Shown one piece after another: positions 19,019-30,501 of a DNA stretch of 64,000 bases. The position numbers were made by a program, and so were the translations under genes. Location: contig NZ_JAODBT010000001.1 in NCBI RefSeq assembly GCF_027497995.1, positions 744,001 through 808,000 of the forward strand. The letters run 5' to 3'. Origin of the DNA: Stenotrophomonas sp. Iso1 (GTDB lineage: Bacteria > Pseudomonadota > Gammaproteobacteria > Xanthomonadales > Xanthomonadaceae). The notes under the pieces were generated by a model. That model saw only the letters and a list, made by a program, of their open reading frames with translations. It ran no database searches and was not told the DNA's origin. How positions within the stretch are numbered: the stretch's first letter is position 1; the number at the start of each line of letters is the position of its first letter.

Positions 19019-19402
19019 TCAGGGCTTGGCAGCAGGCTTGCAATAGACCGCAGCGGCGGATTCGGCCAGCTGCTTCTGGGCCGCGCGCTGGGTTTCGTCC
19101 AGCTCGGCGTCCGGCTTGCCGTCGCCATCGCTGTCGCGCATTACCCGGTTGTTGCCGGCCAGGATCTCCAGATTCTTGCGCGCGCCCAGACACTGCTCGG
19201 ATTCGCCCGCCTCAGCCGGCGCGGCCTCGACCACCGGGGCGCCGCTGGCCGCAATGCGGCGGGTTTCATACTGCTGGCCGGTCGGCGGGCGCTCGGAGTA
19301 CTGGGTCACCCCGTTGGCGTCCTTCCACTTGTACAGGTTGCTGGCACTGACGCTGGCGGAAGCCAGCACAAGCAGGCAGCAGAGACGGGGCAGGGCACGC
19401 AT
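19019..19402 (-). CDS. DUF4124-domain secreted protein
   Basis: Protein of 127 residues with a Sec signal peptide (MRALPRLCCLLVLASASVSA). It is followed directly by the DUF4124 motif NLYKWKDANGVTQYSERPP, a short periplasmic module common in Xanthomonadaceae and Pseudomonas. The function of the family is unknown. The remainder is Ala/Glu-rich with DSDGDGKPDAELDE, which looks like a single calcium-binding-type acidic loop. It stands alone, divergent from pssA. No cofactor or catalytic residue can be named. Confidence 0.75.
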   Translation of the reverse strand: MRALPRLCCLLVLASASVSASNLYKWKDANGVTQYSERPPTGQQYETRRIAASGAPVVEAAPAEAGESEQCLGARKNLEILAGNNRVMRDSDGDGKPDAELDETQRAAQKQLAESAAAVYCKPAAKP

Positions 19403-19486
19403 GGCGACTCCGGGGACAGTAAAACTGGGCAGGCGGTGATTGCAGCACCCGGTGACGTGGCTGGCAAGTCGATTAAACTCCCCGGT

Positions 19487-20266
19487 ATGGACGAAATGAG
19501 ACCCAAGCCGCGTTCGCGCAGCATCTACCTGCTGCCGAACCTGTTCACCACCGCCGGGCTGTTTGCCGGCTTCTACGCCATCATCGCCGCATCCAACGGA
19601 GACTTCGTCAACGCCAGCATCGCGGTGTTTGTGGCCGCCATCATGGATGGGCTGGACGGGCGCGTTGCGCGTTTGACTGGCACCAGCAGCGAATTCGGGG
19701 TGCAGTACGACTCACTGGCCGACCTGGTCAGCTTCGGCATGGCCCCTGCGCTGGTGATGTACCACTGGGCGCTGTCATCGCTGAAGTTCGACGGGGAAGT
19801 CCTCGGCCGCGTTGGTTGGTCGGCGGCTTTCCTGTACGCGGCCTGCGCGGCGCTGCGCCTGGCCCGCTTCAATACCCAGGTGGGGTCGGTCGATAAACGT
19901 TGGTTTATCGGCCTGGCCAGCCCGGCCGCCGCCGGTTTGATGATGTCCTTTGTCTGGGCCTTTGCCGATGGCAACCTCGGTTTGAATGGCGAGGAGCTGC
20001 GCTACGTGGCGCTGGCGGTGACGATTGTCTCCGGCCTGTTGATGGTCAGCCGCATCCGCTTCTGGAGTTTCAAGGGCGGCGGTGAGCAGGGGCCGCGCTC
20101 GGAGCGTGTGCCGTTCCTGGTGCTGGCGCTGGTGCCGATCATCATCGCCATCATGGCGTGGGATCCGCCGCGCGTGCTGTTCGCCGTGGGCGTGGTGTAT
20201 GCGCTGTCTGGCCCGGTGATGTGGGCGCTGCAGCGTTGGCGTCAGCCGGCCGGCAAGGTGCAGTGA
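19487..20266 (+). CDS. pssA: CDP-diacylglycerol--serine O-phosphatidyltransferase
   Basis: Integral membrane enzyme making phosphatidylserine, the precursor of phosphatidylethanolamine, 259 residues. The CDP-alcohol phosphotransferase signature is complete: D57-G58, A61-R62, G71, D75 and D79 (DGRVARLTGTSSEFGVQYDS then LAD). About seven to eight hydrophobic helices follow. The ATG at 19487 is used rather than an upstream in-frame codon at 19436. This is the type II (membrane) PssA, not the E. coli peripheral type I. It overlaps the next gene by four bases (GTGA), suggesting a pssA-orf-rimI operon. Confidence 0.92.
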   Translation: MDEMRPKPRSRSIYLLPNLFTTAGLFAGFYAIIAASNGDFVNASIAVFVAAIMDGLDGRVARLTGTSSEFGVQYDSLADLVSFGMAPALVMYHWALSSLKFDGEVLGRVGWSAAFLYAACAALRLARFNTQVGSVDKRWFIGLASPAAAGLMMSFVWAFADGNLGLNGEELRYVALAVTIVSGLLMVSRIRFWSFKGGGEQGPRSERVPFLVLALVPIIIAIMAWDPPRVLFAVGVVYALSGPVMWALQRWRQPAGKVQ

Positions 20267-20724
20267 CCGGCATCGCGCCAACGCTGGTGTGGTCCGCGCA
20301 GCAGCAGGCATGGCTGCAGGCGATGGGCTATACGGTGTATCTGGAAGGCAGTGCGCTGGACGCGCTTGCCTTGGTCGAGACGGCCATGCCTGCGCCGGTG
20401 GCCGTCGAAATTGAACCGATGGCGGCGCCTGCGCCCCGCGCGGCACCGCCGTCGCGTCGGGAAGCACCACAAGCACCTGCACCGGAAACGCCGGTGACCA
20501 CCGCCAGCAAGCCGCCATCGAATGCGGGGCGTCGCGCCGGCGGTCTGCGCATGCCGGATCGCCTGCAGATTGCCTTGCTGCGCGCTTCTGGATGCAACCC
20601 GAATGACCCCCAGACGCGCGTCTTGATGGATAGCTGGCCGCTGGCCGAGTTGCGTGCCGACCCCGCCGCCAAGCGCGCGCTGTGGCCGCAACTGCGTGCA
20701 CTGCGGCGGAAGCAACGGCAGTGA
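20263..20724 (+). CDS. holD: Probable DNA polymerase III psi subunit (HolD-like)
   Basis: Protein of 153 residues starting at the GTG at 20263, which overlaps the pssA stop. Two end regions resemble E. coli HolD as I remember it. The N-terminus here is QQQAWLQAMGYTVYLEG, against a QLQQLGITQWSLRRP-type start in E. coli. The C-terminus here is LAELRADPAAKRALWPQL, against LTDLRANPTARAALWQQI. The middle (residues ~45-85) is a Pro/Ala-rich low-complexity linker. The gene is followed by rimI with another GTGA overlap, and holD-rimI is also the E. coli order. The symbol is provisional. If right, it binds HolC and the clamp loader. No other family came to mind. Confidence 0.6.
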   Translation: MTGIAPTLVWSAQQQAWLQAMGYTVYLEGSALDALALVETAMPAPVAVEIEPMAAPAPRAAPPSRREAPQAPAPETPVTTASKPPSNAGRRAGGLRMPDRLQIALLRASGCNPNDPQTRVLMDSWPLAELRADPAAKRALWPQLRALRRKQRQ

Positions 20725-21218
20725 ACGCGCGGGCTCGCGAACCGAGGCCGGCAATGCGGCCGATGTTCGAGGACGACCTGGATGCGGTGATGGAGGTTGA
20801 GCTTCGCGCTTACCCGTTCCCGTGGACCCCCGGCATCTTCCAGGATTGCCTGCGTGCCGGTTATCCCGGGCGTGTGTTGTTGCTGGAGGGCCGCATTGCG
20901 GGCTACGGCATGCTGAGCATGGCGTCCGATGAAGCGCATGTGCTCAACGTCTGCGTGGATCCGCAGGTGCAGTCCCGTGGGCACGGCCGCCAGTTGCTGC
21001 GCGAGTTGGTAAGTGCGGCGCGGCAGCGTGGTGCGGTGCGGGTGTTCCTTGAGGTACGACCGTCGAACACACCGGCCATTGCGCTGTATCACAGCGAAGG
21101 CTTCAACGAGATCGGTCGACGCCCGCGTTATTACCCGACCGAGAGCGGGCGCGAAGATGCATTGGTGATGGCGATGGAACTGGTGGATGAGGACATCACC
21201 ACCATGCCGCCGCTGTGA
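20721..21218 (+). CDS. rimI: Ribosomal-protein-alanine N-acetyltransferase
   Basis: GNAT-family acetyltransferase, 165 residues, predicted to acetylate the N-terminal alanine of ribosomal protein S18. The start is taken as the GTG at 20721, overlapping the previous stop; an internal ATG at about 20757 (MRPMFEDDLD) would also work and gives a more usual length. Acetyl-CoA loop: VDPQVQSRGHGRQLL. The RimI-typical stretch FLEVRPSNTPAIALYHSEGF, followed by GRRPRYY, is clear. Last gene of the pssA-holD-rimI set. Confidence 0.88.
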   Translation: MNARAREPRPAMRPMFEDDLDAVMEVELRAYPFPWTPGIFQDCLRAGYPGRVLLLEGRIAGYGMLSMASDEAHVLNVCVDPQVQSRGHGRQLLRELVSAARQRGAVRVFLEVRPSNTPAIALYHSEGFNEIGRRPRYYPTESGREDALVMAMELVDEDITTMPPL

Positions 21219-21284
21219 CCCGGTCACTCAGGCAATCCGTGGGCCATTAGGAAAACCCGCACGCAGGTGGTTGATGCAGGGGTT

Positions 21285-22109
21285 TCAGCCCAACCGCAGC
21301 AGGATCACGCCGATCACGATAAGGGCTGCCGCCAGCAGGCGACGGCGATTGATGCGCTCCTTCAGCACGATGACTGATATCAACAGCGCGAACAGGATCG
21401 AGGTTTCGCGCAGGGCGGCGATGATCGCGACCGGTGTCAGCGTCATCGCCCACAGTGCGATGCCGTAGGACGTGGTGGTGCCGACACCGCCAATCAACCC
21501 GCGTGCCCAGTTGTTGCGGAAATACGCCAGCAGTTGCACGCGGCGGGTGGCCAGCGCCCACAGTGGAAGCGGTAGGCCAGACAGTAGGAACAACCACAGC
21601 GTGTAGCTCAGCGGCTGGCCTGACAAACGCGCGCCCTGCGCGTCCACCAAGGTATAGGTGGCGATCACCAGCGCGATGAACAGCGGCAGTTGAAGCGTGC
21701 GACGGTTGCCGCTGCCGGCCATGCACAGGATGCCAATGCTGACCAGCGCGATGCCTGCCCAGCCATTGGGGGGCAGGTGTTCGTCGAACATCAGGCTGCC
21801 TGCCAACGCGACCAACAGCGGTGCGCTGCCACGCATCAACGGGTAAGACAGGCTCATGTCGGCGACGTGGTAGGCACGCGCCACCAGCACGTAGTAGCCG
21901 AGCTGCAGCAGGGAGGAGGCGGCCAGCCACGGCCAGCTGGCAGGGGCGGGAGGTGGTAGCCATGGCAGCAGCAGTGCGGACAGTACGGCGGCCCAGCCGG
22001 TGACCAGAAGGGTGGTCAGCAGTTTGTCGCCGCCGAGTTTGACAATGGCGTTCCAGCTGGCGTGCAACAGCGCGGCGAGCAGAACGGCGCAGAAGATTCC
22101 CAGTGACAT
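21285..22109 (-). CDS. EamA/DMT-superfamily transporter
   Basis: Inner-membrane protein of 274 residues with about ten hydrophobic helices, in two EamA repeats (five helices each). N-terminal repeat start: LLAALLHASWNAIVKLGG. The second repeat includes LRETSILFALLISVIVLKERI, the usual final helices with the conserved Glu-Arg. Members export amino acids, nucleotide sugars or metabolites; the substrate here cannot be told. Monocistronic on the minus strand, convergent with rimI. A REP-like pair lies upstream of its start. Confidence 0.82.
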   Translation of the reverse strand: MSLGIFCAVLLAALLHASWNAIVKLGGDKLLTTLLVTGWAAVLSALLLPWLPPPAPASWPWLAASSLLQLGYYVLVARAYHVADMSLSYPLMRGSAPLLVALAGSLMFDEHLPPNGWAGIALVSIGILCMAGSGNRRTLQLPLFIALVIATYTLVDAQGARLSGQPLSYTLWLFLLSGLPLPLWALATRRVQLLAYFRNNWARGLIGGVGTTTSYGIALWAMTLTPVAIIAALRETSILFALLISVIVLKERINRRRLLAAALIVIGVILLRLG

Positions 22110-22184
22110 GGAGGGCGTGTGTTTGGGGCTGGTGGAGGGTAGTTGGAAAAGTGGGAAGCGGGAAAGGTGTAGCGCGAAGAGCTC

Positions 22185-22235
22185 CCCTCATCCGCCCTTC
22201 GGGCACCTCTTCTCCCGCATGCAGGAGAAGGGAAG
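22185..22235 (+). repeat. REP-like element, copy 1
   Basis: The first 34 bases (22185-22218) begin CCCTCATCCGCCCTTCGGGC. They are the exact reverse complement of 22330-22363. The unit ends in an imperfect hairpin, CTTCTCCCGC-ATGC-AGGAGAAG. Palindromic intergenic repeats of this kind are dispersed through Xanthomonadaceae genomes. Confidence 0.65.
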
Positions 22236-22313
22236 TCATTGGCTCCGGGGGCATCCATTCTGCATTTTCTGCCGTCGTTCGTTGAGCTGGAAGCGCACGT
22301 AATGCTCGGCATG

Positions 22314-22363
22314 CTCCCTTCTCTCGCACGCGGGAGAAGAGGTGCCCGAAGGGCGGATGAGGG
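22314..22363 (-). repeat. REP-like element, copy 2 (inverted)
   Basis: Inverted partner of copy 1; bases 22330-22363 match it perfectly as reverse complement. It also has the internal CTTCTCTCGC/GCGGGAGAAG hairpin at its inner end. Head-to-head pairs of REP units form BIME-like structures. Confidence 0.65.
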
Positions 22364-22406
22364 TGCTTCTGCTTTTCCGCTTCCAGAGCATTCGACAGCC
22401 CAAAAG

Positions 22407-22432
22407 AAAACGCCGCCCTTAGGCGGCGTTTT
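22407..22432 (-). terminator. Terminator of valS
   Basis: Hairpin AACGCCGCC-CTTA-GGCGGCGTT (22409-22430). It is flanked by A-run and T-run, so on the minus strand it ends in a U-run just after the valS stop. Confidence 0.88.
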
Positions 22433-22454
22433 CAATCAACACATCGGCAAAGCC

Positions 22455-25280
<2,826 letters not shown>

Positions 25281-25313
25281 GCGGGGGAACCGGATAGAAG
25301 CGTGGGAGGGAGA

Positions 25314-25505
25314 TCAGCGGGCGCCGAGCGCGCGCTGGATCTTCTTGTCAGTGTGGTACTGGCTGACGGCGTAGGCAGCCCAGATGGCGCCGGGCAGCCA
25401 GCCGATCAAGGTGATCTGCAGGATGAGGCAGACAATGCCGGCAATCGGGCGGCCAATGGTGAAAAAGGCCAGCCACGGCAGCAGGATGGCAATCAGCAGG
25501 CGCAT
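25314..25505 (-). CDS. YqaE/Pmp3-family small membrane protein
   Basis: Protein of 63 residues with two transmembrane helices (about 4-24 and 27-50) and the family pattern LPWLAFFTIGRPIAGIVCLILQ followed by WLPGAIWAAYAV. Pmp3 proteins are tiny plasma-membrane proteins linked to salt and membrane-potential stress. The first helix here has FFTIGRP where many members carry GxxxDxxxN-type sequence, so it is a bacterial variant. It lies between holC and valS, 12 bases after the holC stop. Confidence 0.75.
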   Translation of the reverse strand: MRLLIAILLPWLAFFTIGRPIAGIVCLILQITLIGWLPGAIWAAYAVSQYHTDKKIQRALGAR

Positions 25506-25517
25506 CGTCGGCTTCCT

Positions 25518-25943
25518 TTACATGTCATGTTTGTTGAGCGCATGGCCGGCGGCCTTGTATTGGCGCCAGCGTTCGCGCAGCGGTTCGCGCGCGGCTGGGT
25601 CGGCCGGCACCACTTCCAGCACCCGCTCGCAGGCGCCCAGATAGGGCTCGTCGCGCAGGTTGATCACCAGCGGTCGCTCCGGTGCATCGGCGCCAGGCAC
25701 AGCGATCAGTACGATGGCTTCTTCCTCGTCCACGTCCTCACCGATGATCTGGTGCGGGATGTAGGCATCCGGGTCGAACGACCACAGCAACTCATCCAGC
25801 TCCTCGGCCTGGGCTTGATCGCGCGCCAGCACGAGCGTGTACAGGCCGGCATCGTTGGCCTTGCGCGCCAGTTCGCACACCAGCTTCAACGGCTCGGTGA
25901 GAAAACGCGGCTTGGCGATCAGGTAGAAGTCGGCTCGGGACAT
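25518..25943 (-). CDS. holC: DNA polymerase III chi subunit
   Basis: Accessory clamp-loader subunit that links the replisome to single-stranded-DNA-binding protein, 141 residues. Family marks: FYLIAKPRFLTEPLKLVCELARKA at the start, LDELLWSFDPDAYIPHQI in the middle, and PLVINLRDEP. The context pepA-holC-valS is as in E. coli. Chi works as a dimer with psi (HolD); a candidate psi gene lies at 20263-20724 in this same window. Between it and pepA are 155 bases without a gene. Confidence 0.93.
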   Translation of the reverse strand: MSRADFYLIAKPRFLTEPLKLVCELARKANDAGLYTLVLARDQAQAEELDELLWSFDPDAYIPHQIIGEDVDEEEAIVLIAVPGADAPERPLVINLRDEPYLGACERVLEVVPADPAAREPLRERWRQYKAAGHALNKHDM

Positions 25944-26098
25944 GAATGCTCGATGGTTGAAGGAGAAGTGGGGCCGGCGTCGGGTTCTGGAACGCGACGC
26001 TGGCCCCGGTTTCGATGCTTGGCTTTGCTACATCAAGATTGGCTTACACGCGCGGAGAACCTTTATTCCCCGGACCGTGCTCACCCAATCCTTGTTGC

Positions 26099-27571
26099 TC
26101 AAGCAACCCGATCCAACAACCACTGGGTCAGCAGGCCCACTGGACGGCCGGTCGCCATGCCGCGCTTGCCTTCGTCGCTGGCGACGCCGGCGATGTCCAG
26201 GTGCGCCCAGCGCTGGCCTTCGGCAAAGCGCGACAGGAAGCAGCCAGCGGTGATGGCGCCAGCCCAGCGGCCGCCAATGTTGTAGACGTCGGCGAAGCTC
26301 GAATCGAGCATGCCCTGGTATTCGTCCCACAGCGGCAGGCGCCAGGCGCGGTCGAACACGTTCTCGCCGGCAGCGACCAGCTCATTGGCCAGATCGTCGT
26401 GCTTGCTCATCAGGCCGGCGGTCTGGTGGCCCAGGGCCACCATGCAGGCGCCAGTGAGGGTGGCCACGTCGATCAATGCAGCCGGCTCGAAGCGCTGCGC
26501 GTAGGTCAGCGCATCGCACAGGATCAAACGACCCTCGGCGTCGGTGTTGCCGACTTCGATGGTCTTGCCCGACATCGAGGTGATGACGTCCGAGGGGCGG
26601 TAGGCATTGCCGTCGATGGCGTTTTCCACGGCCGGCACGACCACGACGAGGTTCAGCGGCAGCTTGGCCTTCACCGTGGCGACAAAGGTGCCGATGACGT
26701 TGGCGCCGCCGCACATGTCGTACTTCATTTCCTCGATGCCGCCCTGGGTCTTCAGGTTGACGCCACCGGTATCAAAGGTGATGCCCTTGCCGACCAGCAC
26801 GTATGGCTTGGCGTCACCACCGTTGTTCCACTTCAGCACCACCAGCTTGGGGCGGTTGGCCGAACCACGGGCCACGGCCAGCAGCGAGCCCATGCCGAGC
26901 GCTTCCATCTGCGCCTCGTCCAGGATCTCGGCCTCGGCACCTTCATGCTCGGCGGCGAACTTGACTGAGGATTCCGCCAGGTAGGCGGGGGTGCAGAAGT
27001 TCGGCGGCAGGTTGCCCAGCTCACGCGCGTATTCCACACCTGCGGCGATGGCATGGCCCTGCAGCAGCGCGGTTTCATCGCTGCCGCTGATTGCCAGCGT
27101 CTCCAGGCCCGGGGCGTCCGGCTTCTTCTTGCCCAGGGTGGCGGTGTAGCGATAGTTGGCGTGGTTGGCGGCGATTACGGCCTGGCGGACGTTCCAGGCG
27201 GCATCGCGGCCCTTCACTTCCAGTTCGTTCAGGGTGAACAGTGCGCTGCGGGTGGCACCGCTCTTCAGGGCGCGGCCAGCATCGCCCGCGGCCTTGATGT
27301 ACTGCGGCACGCCAAACTTGGCCGGGTCGCCAAGGCCCACTACCAGCACGCGCGGGGCGGTGACGCCATCCAGGTCGTGCAGCAGAGTGGTATTGCCGGT
27401 CTTGCCGCCGACATCGCCGCGCTCGACCAGTGCCGCGATGCGGCCACCGGAGGCGGCATCCAGGGCCTGCGCTGCGGGGGACAGCGACTTGTCGGAGAAG
27501 GCGCCGACGATGATGCAATCCACCTCAGCAGAGGTTGGGGCGGCGTGGTTCAGGGTGAATTCCAGAGACAT
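26099..27571 (-). CDS. pepA: Leucyl aminopeptidase (M17)
   Basis: Cytosolic di-metal aminopeptidase, 490 residues, removing N-terminal residues from peptides. Metal and active-site motifs are in order: [14 protein letters not shown] (lysine and aspartate ligands), MCGGANVIG, and the family signature NTDAEGRL at 342-349, whose D344 and E346 bind metal. PepA homologues also act as DNA-binding cofactors in Xer recombination and pyrimidine regulation (family knowledge), and xerD lies 3 kb away. Divergent from lptF; the 104-base gap has a TACAAT box at 27597-27602. Confidence 0.96.
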   Translation of the reverse strand: MSLEFTLNHAAPTSAEVDCIIVGAFSDKSLSPAAQALDAASGGRIAALVERGDVGGKTGNTTLLHDLDGVTAPRVLVVGLGDPAKFGVPQYIKAAGDAGRALKSGATRSALFTLNELEVKGRDAAWNVRQAVIAANHANYRYTATLGKKKPDAPGLETLAISGSDETALLQGHAIAAGVEYARELGNLPPNFCTPAYLAESSVKFAAEHEGAEAEILDEAQMEALGMGSLLAVARGSANRPKLVVLKWNNGGDAKPYVLVGKGITFDTGGVNLKTQGGIEEMKYDMCGGANVIGTFVATVKAKLPLNLVVVVPAVENAIDGNAYRPSDVITSMSGKTIEVGNTDAEGRLILCDALTYAQRFEPAALIDVATLTGACMVALGHQTAGLMSKHDDLANELVAAGENVFDRAWRLPLWDEYQGMLDSSFADVYNIGGRWAGAITAGCFLSRFAEGQRWAHLDIAGVASDEGKRGMATGRPVGLLTQWLLDRVA

Positions 27572-27675
27572 TGATCAGATTCCGTTGCCAAATCCGTACA
27601 ATCGCGGGCTACTTGCGTGTGGCTGCTGAGCCACTCGTGCCGCGGACGAAACCGAGAGTTTAAACCACCGACCCC

Positions 27676-28758
27676 ATGGCAAAGCTTGATCGCTACCTGC
27701 TGAGTGACTTCCTCCAGAGCTTTCTGGCCACTTTGACCGTGCTGTTGGTGGTGAGTGTGGGCGGGGTGCTGGTCGATATCCTGGGGCGTATTGCCGATGG
27801 ACGGATCCCAGCCGGGCTGCTGCTGTCGCAGTTGGGCCTGCAATTCATCGTCTACCTGCCCATCATCCTGCCGCTGGCCCTGCTGCTGGGGCTGGCGCTG
27901 GCCATTGCCCGGCTGTACCGGGATTCAGAAATGGCCGTGCTGACCGCCATCGGCGTTGGCCCCAAGCGGTTGCTCAAGCCGGTATTGCTACTGGTACTGC
28001 CGGTGGTGGCGTTGGTGGCGACCTGCTCGCTGTGGCTGGGGCCGTGGGCTGACCGTACTGCCGAGCGCATGCTTGAGGCGGCCAGCCGCAACGTGGTGCT
28101 GGCCGGGCTGGAGCCGGGCAAGTTCACCACGCTGTCCGGGGGCGGGGTGGTCTATCTGTCCTCGCTCAATGAGGACGGCAGCCGGATGGGCAAGGTGTTC
28201 ATGCAGCGCTACAAGGACGACCGGCTGGACGTGGTGTCGGCCAATGGCGGCACGGTGTTCGTGGAAGGCGAGCGCCAGCGTTTCCTGCGTCTGGAAGACG
28301 GTTATCGGGTGGAAGGCCCGAATGACGGTGGGCTAGACTACAGCCTGATGCGCTATGCCAGCAATGAAATGGCGCTGCCGGACCGTGATGAGGTCCGTGA
28401 CGAGAATGACCCGGAAATGATGCCGACCATGAAATTGCTGGGCGATCAGCGCGCCGAGGCGCGGGCCGAGCTGCACGCACGCATCAGTCCCGCCTTGCTG
28501 GCCCTGGCCTTTGCCCTGTTGGCGCTGCCGCTGGCGCGCAGCGCACCGCGGCAGTCGCGCTATGGCCGCATCATGCTGGCGTTCTTGGCTTACATGGTGG
28601 CCGTGAACATGACCATCCTCGGCCGCCAGTGGCTGACCGAGGGCAAGCTGCCGCTGGCGGCCGGCATGTGGTGGTTGACCCTACCGCTGCTGGCATTCGC
28701 GCTGTGGCTGTACTTCCGTGATGGCCGCCTGTCGCGCCCGCGTGGAGCCAAGGCATGA
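27676..28758 (+). CDS. lptF: LPS export ABC permease LptF
   Basis: Inner-membrane half of the LptB2FG transporter that extracts LPS from the inner membrane and pushes it along the Lpt bridge. The protein is 360 residues with about six transmembrane segments: three N-terminal, a periplasmic beta-jellyroll (about 110-265) and three C-terminal. Start MAKLDRYLLSDFLQSF; the coupling region RLYRDSEMAVLTAIGVGPKRLL contacts LptB. The stop overlaps the lptG start (ATGA). pepA-lptF-lptG adjacency is conserved in gammaproteobacteria. Confidence 0.95.
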   Translation: MAKLDRYLLSDFLQSFLATLTVLLVVSVGGVLVDILGRIADGRIPAGLLLSQLGLQFIVYLPIILPLALLLGLALAIARLYRDSEMAVLTAIGVGPKRLLKPVLLLVLPVVALVATCSLWLGPWADRTAERMLEAASRNVVLAGLEPGKFTTLSGGGVVYLSSLNEDGSRMGKVFMQRYKDDRLDVVSANGGTVFVEGERQRFLRLEDGYRVEGPNDGGLDYSLMRYASNEMALPDRDEVRDENDPEMMPTMKLLGDQRAEARAELHARISPALLALAFALLALPLARSAPRQSRYGRIMLAFLAYMVAVNMTILGRQWLTEGKLPLAAGMWWLTLPLLAFALWLYFRDGRLSRPRGAKA

Positions 28759-29861
28759 GGCTGACCCCGCGTATCCATGACCTCTACGTTGGCCGCAACG
28801 TGGTGTTCACCGTATTGGTGGTGTGGCTGGTGTTGCTGGGATTGGACGGCATCATGGCTTTGTCCAGCGAAAGCAAGAATATCGGGGTCGGCAGCTACAC
28901 CTTCGGCCACGCCCTGGCGGCCACTGCTTACACCTTGCCGCGTCGCGCTTACACCTTGTTCCCGATGGCGGCGGTGATCGGCGCGTTGATGGGGCTGGGT
29001 CAGCTGGCGGCAACCTCCGAATTGACCGCACTGCGCGCGGTGGGTGTTTCGCGGCGCCGGATTGCCTTGTCGGTGGCCATCGCGTTGTCACTGCTGACCG
29101 CGTTGATGGTGGTGAACGGTGAAACCCTGGCGCCGTGGGCGCAGAACCGAGCTGACACGCTGAAGACCAGTGCCAAGTACAACGCAGACCTGTCGGTGGA
29201 GCGCTATTCGGGCCTGTGGGCGCGCGAGGGGGATACCTTCCTCAATGCGATGACCGGCGAAGAGTTGTTGGACGGCGATAAGGGCACGCGCCTGGTGCTG
29301 CACAACGTGCGCCTGTATACGCTGGATGCGGATGGGCGGTTGGCGACACTCACGTATGCCGCCATGGCTACGCATAATGAAAAGGGCTGGGTACTGACCA
29401 AGGTGCGACGCGACGTCTTCGGCGAACGCTCGGTCACGCAGCAGCGAGTAGAGAGTGAGTTGTGGAACTCTCAGCTGGACGCGTCCGCGCTGGCTGCCGG
29501 CCTGGCCAAGCCCCGCAATCTCAGCGCCGCTGAGTTGAAGACCAGCATCGAGTACCGCAAGCGCAACGGGCTGGACGCGCGCGACTACGAAGACACTTAC
29601 TGGAGCCGCTGGTTCTATCCGTTGAACGTGCTGGCGCTGTGTCTGGCCGCCGTGCCGTTCGCCTTCGGCTCATTGCGCAGCGGTGGCATGGGCAAGCGTC
29701 TGTTCCTGGGCATGCTGTTCGCGCTGGGCTTCATGCTGCTGCAGATGTTCTTCGGCCGCATGGCCGGTGCATTGAAGTTCGACTACCGGATCGCCTACGC
29801 ATTGCCGCCGATCCTGATGCTGGCCATCTCCGGTTGGCTGTCGCGACGGCGGGTGGGTTGA
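28755..29861 (+). CDS. lptG: LPS export ABC permease LptG
   Basis: Partner permease of LptF, 368 residues, same topology. The start at 28755 overlaps the lptF stop by four bases. Recognisable pieces are RIHDLYVGRNVVFTVLVVWL, the coupling helix LAATSELTALRAVGVSRRRI, and the C-terminal membrane part from SRWFYPLNVLALCLAAVPFAFG onward. The ATPase LptB is not in this window. No terminator is evident in the 98 bases after it. Confidence 0.95.
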   Translation: MRLTPRIHDLYVGRNVVFTVLVVWLVLLGLDGIMALSSESKNIGVGSYTFGHALAATAYTLPRRAYTLFPMAAVIGALMGLGQLAATSELTALRAVGVSRRRIALSVAIALSLLTALMVVNGETLAPWAQNRADTLKTSAKYNADLSVERYSGLWAREGDTFLNAMTGEELLDGDKGTRLVLHNVRLYTLDADGRLATLTYAAMATHNEKGWVLTKVRRDVFGERSVTQQRVESELWNSQLDASALAAGLAKPRNLSAAELKTSIEYRKRNGLDARDYEDTYWSRWFYPLNVLALCLAAVPFAFGSLRSGGMGKRLFLGMLFALGFMLLQMFFGRMAGALKFDYRIAYALPPILMLAISGWLSRRRVG

Positions 29862-29959
29862 GTAGGACTCTTGACGGTCGAGCGGAGCCCTGCATCCGTC
29901 GATGCGTTACCGGTGCGGCCCTGACCGAGTGTGGCTCGACACTGCGGTCTTCGCGTTAA

Positions 29960-30430
29960 TCAGGATTGCTTGGGTACCCGCACCAGTCGGGTGCCGCTGA
30001 GCCGGTCATGCCAGGTCAGCCCCTCGCGATCCAGCAGGGCCCACCAGAATCCCAGCCCGCCGCAAAGCAGGGACACGCTGCCCACGGCGTAGCGCTTCCA
30101 CAGCATGCGTGCGTTGGGTAATTCGCCGGAGGCCGTACGCAGGTGCAGTTGCCACGGGCGCATGCCCAAGGTCTGCCCGCCGCGCTTCCAACTGACCGTG
30201 GCATACACCCCCGCGACCAACCAACAGCACAACCACAGCAACCACTGCAGCGCGCTGAAGGCAGGGATGTTGTCGCGGCTGGCGTGCCCTGCCAGCGTGT
30301 AGCCGAGGGTGAAGGCGGCGGATATCAACATCCACAACGCCAGTGCAGGCCAGAAGTCATAGAACAGCGCAAGCAGGCGGCGGCCGAGCAGGGCGGAAGG
30401 GCGGCGGATGTCGTTGACAGGCGGGCTCAT
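29960..30430 (-). CDS. RDD-family membrane protein
   Basis: Membrane protein of 156 residues with the RDD domain. [19 protein letters not shown] contains the conserved Arg and Asp of the name, followed by a second hydrophobic segment and the sequence [19 protein letters not shown] typical of the family loop, then a further helix. The start [12 protein letters not shown] at 30430 is preferred to the longer frame beginning at 30466. Some RDD proteins act in Na+/H+ antiport; most are uncharacterised. Divergent from xerD. Confidence 0.82.
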   Translation of the reverse strand: MSPPVNDIRRPSALLGRRLLALFYDFWPALALWMLISAAFTLGYTLAGHASRDNIPAFSALQWLLWLCCWLVAGVYATVSWKRGGQTLGMRPWQLHLRTASGELPNARMLWKRYAVGSVSLLCGGLGFWWALLDREGLTWHDRLSGTRLVRVPKQS

Positions 30431-30501
30431 CGGTCGAGCATAAAGGCAGCGACAGTCCATGCGCATGTGCAGCCGCGGAAGCAGGCCCTATCCTTGTGAC
30501 G

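Larger units (their letters stand above)
22110..22454. other. 345-base intergenic stretch with REP-like pair and valS terminator
   Basis: No gene is supportable here. It holds two inverted copies of a 34-base repeat and, at the right, the valS terminator. Between the copies (22240-22310) I see nothing recognisable. Confidence 0.7.
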
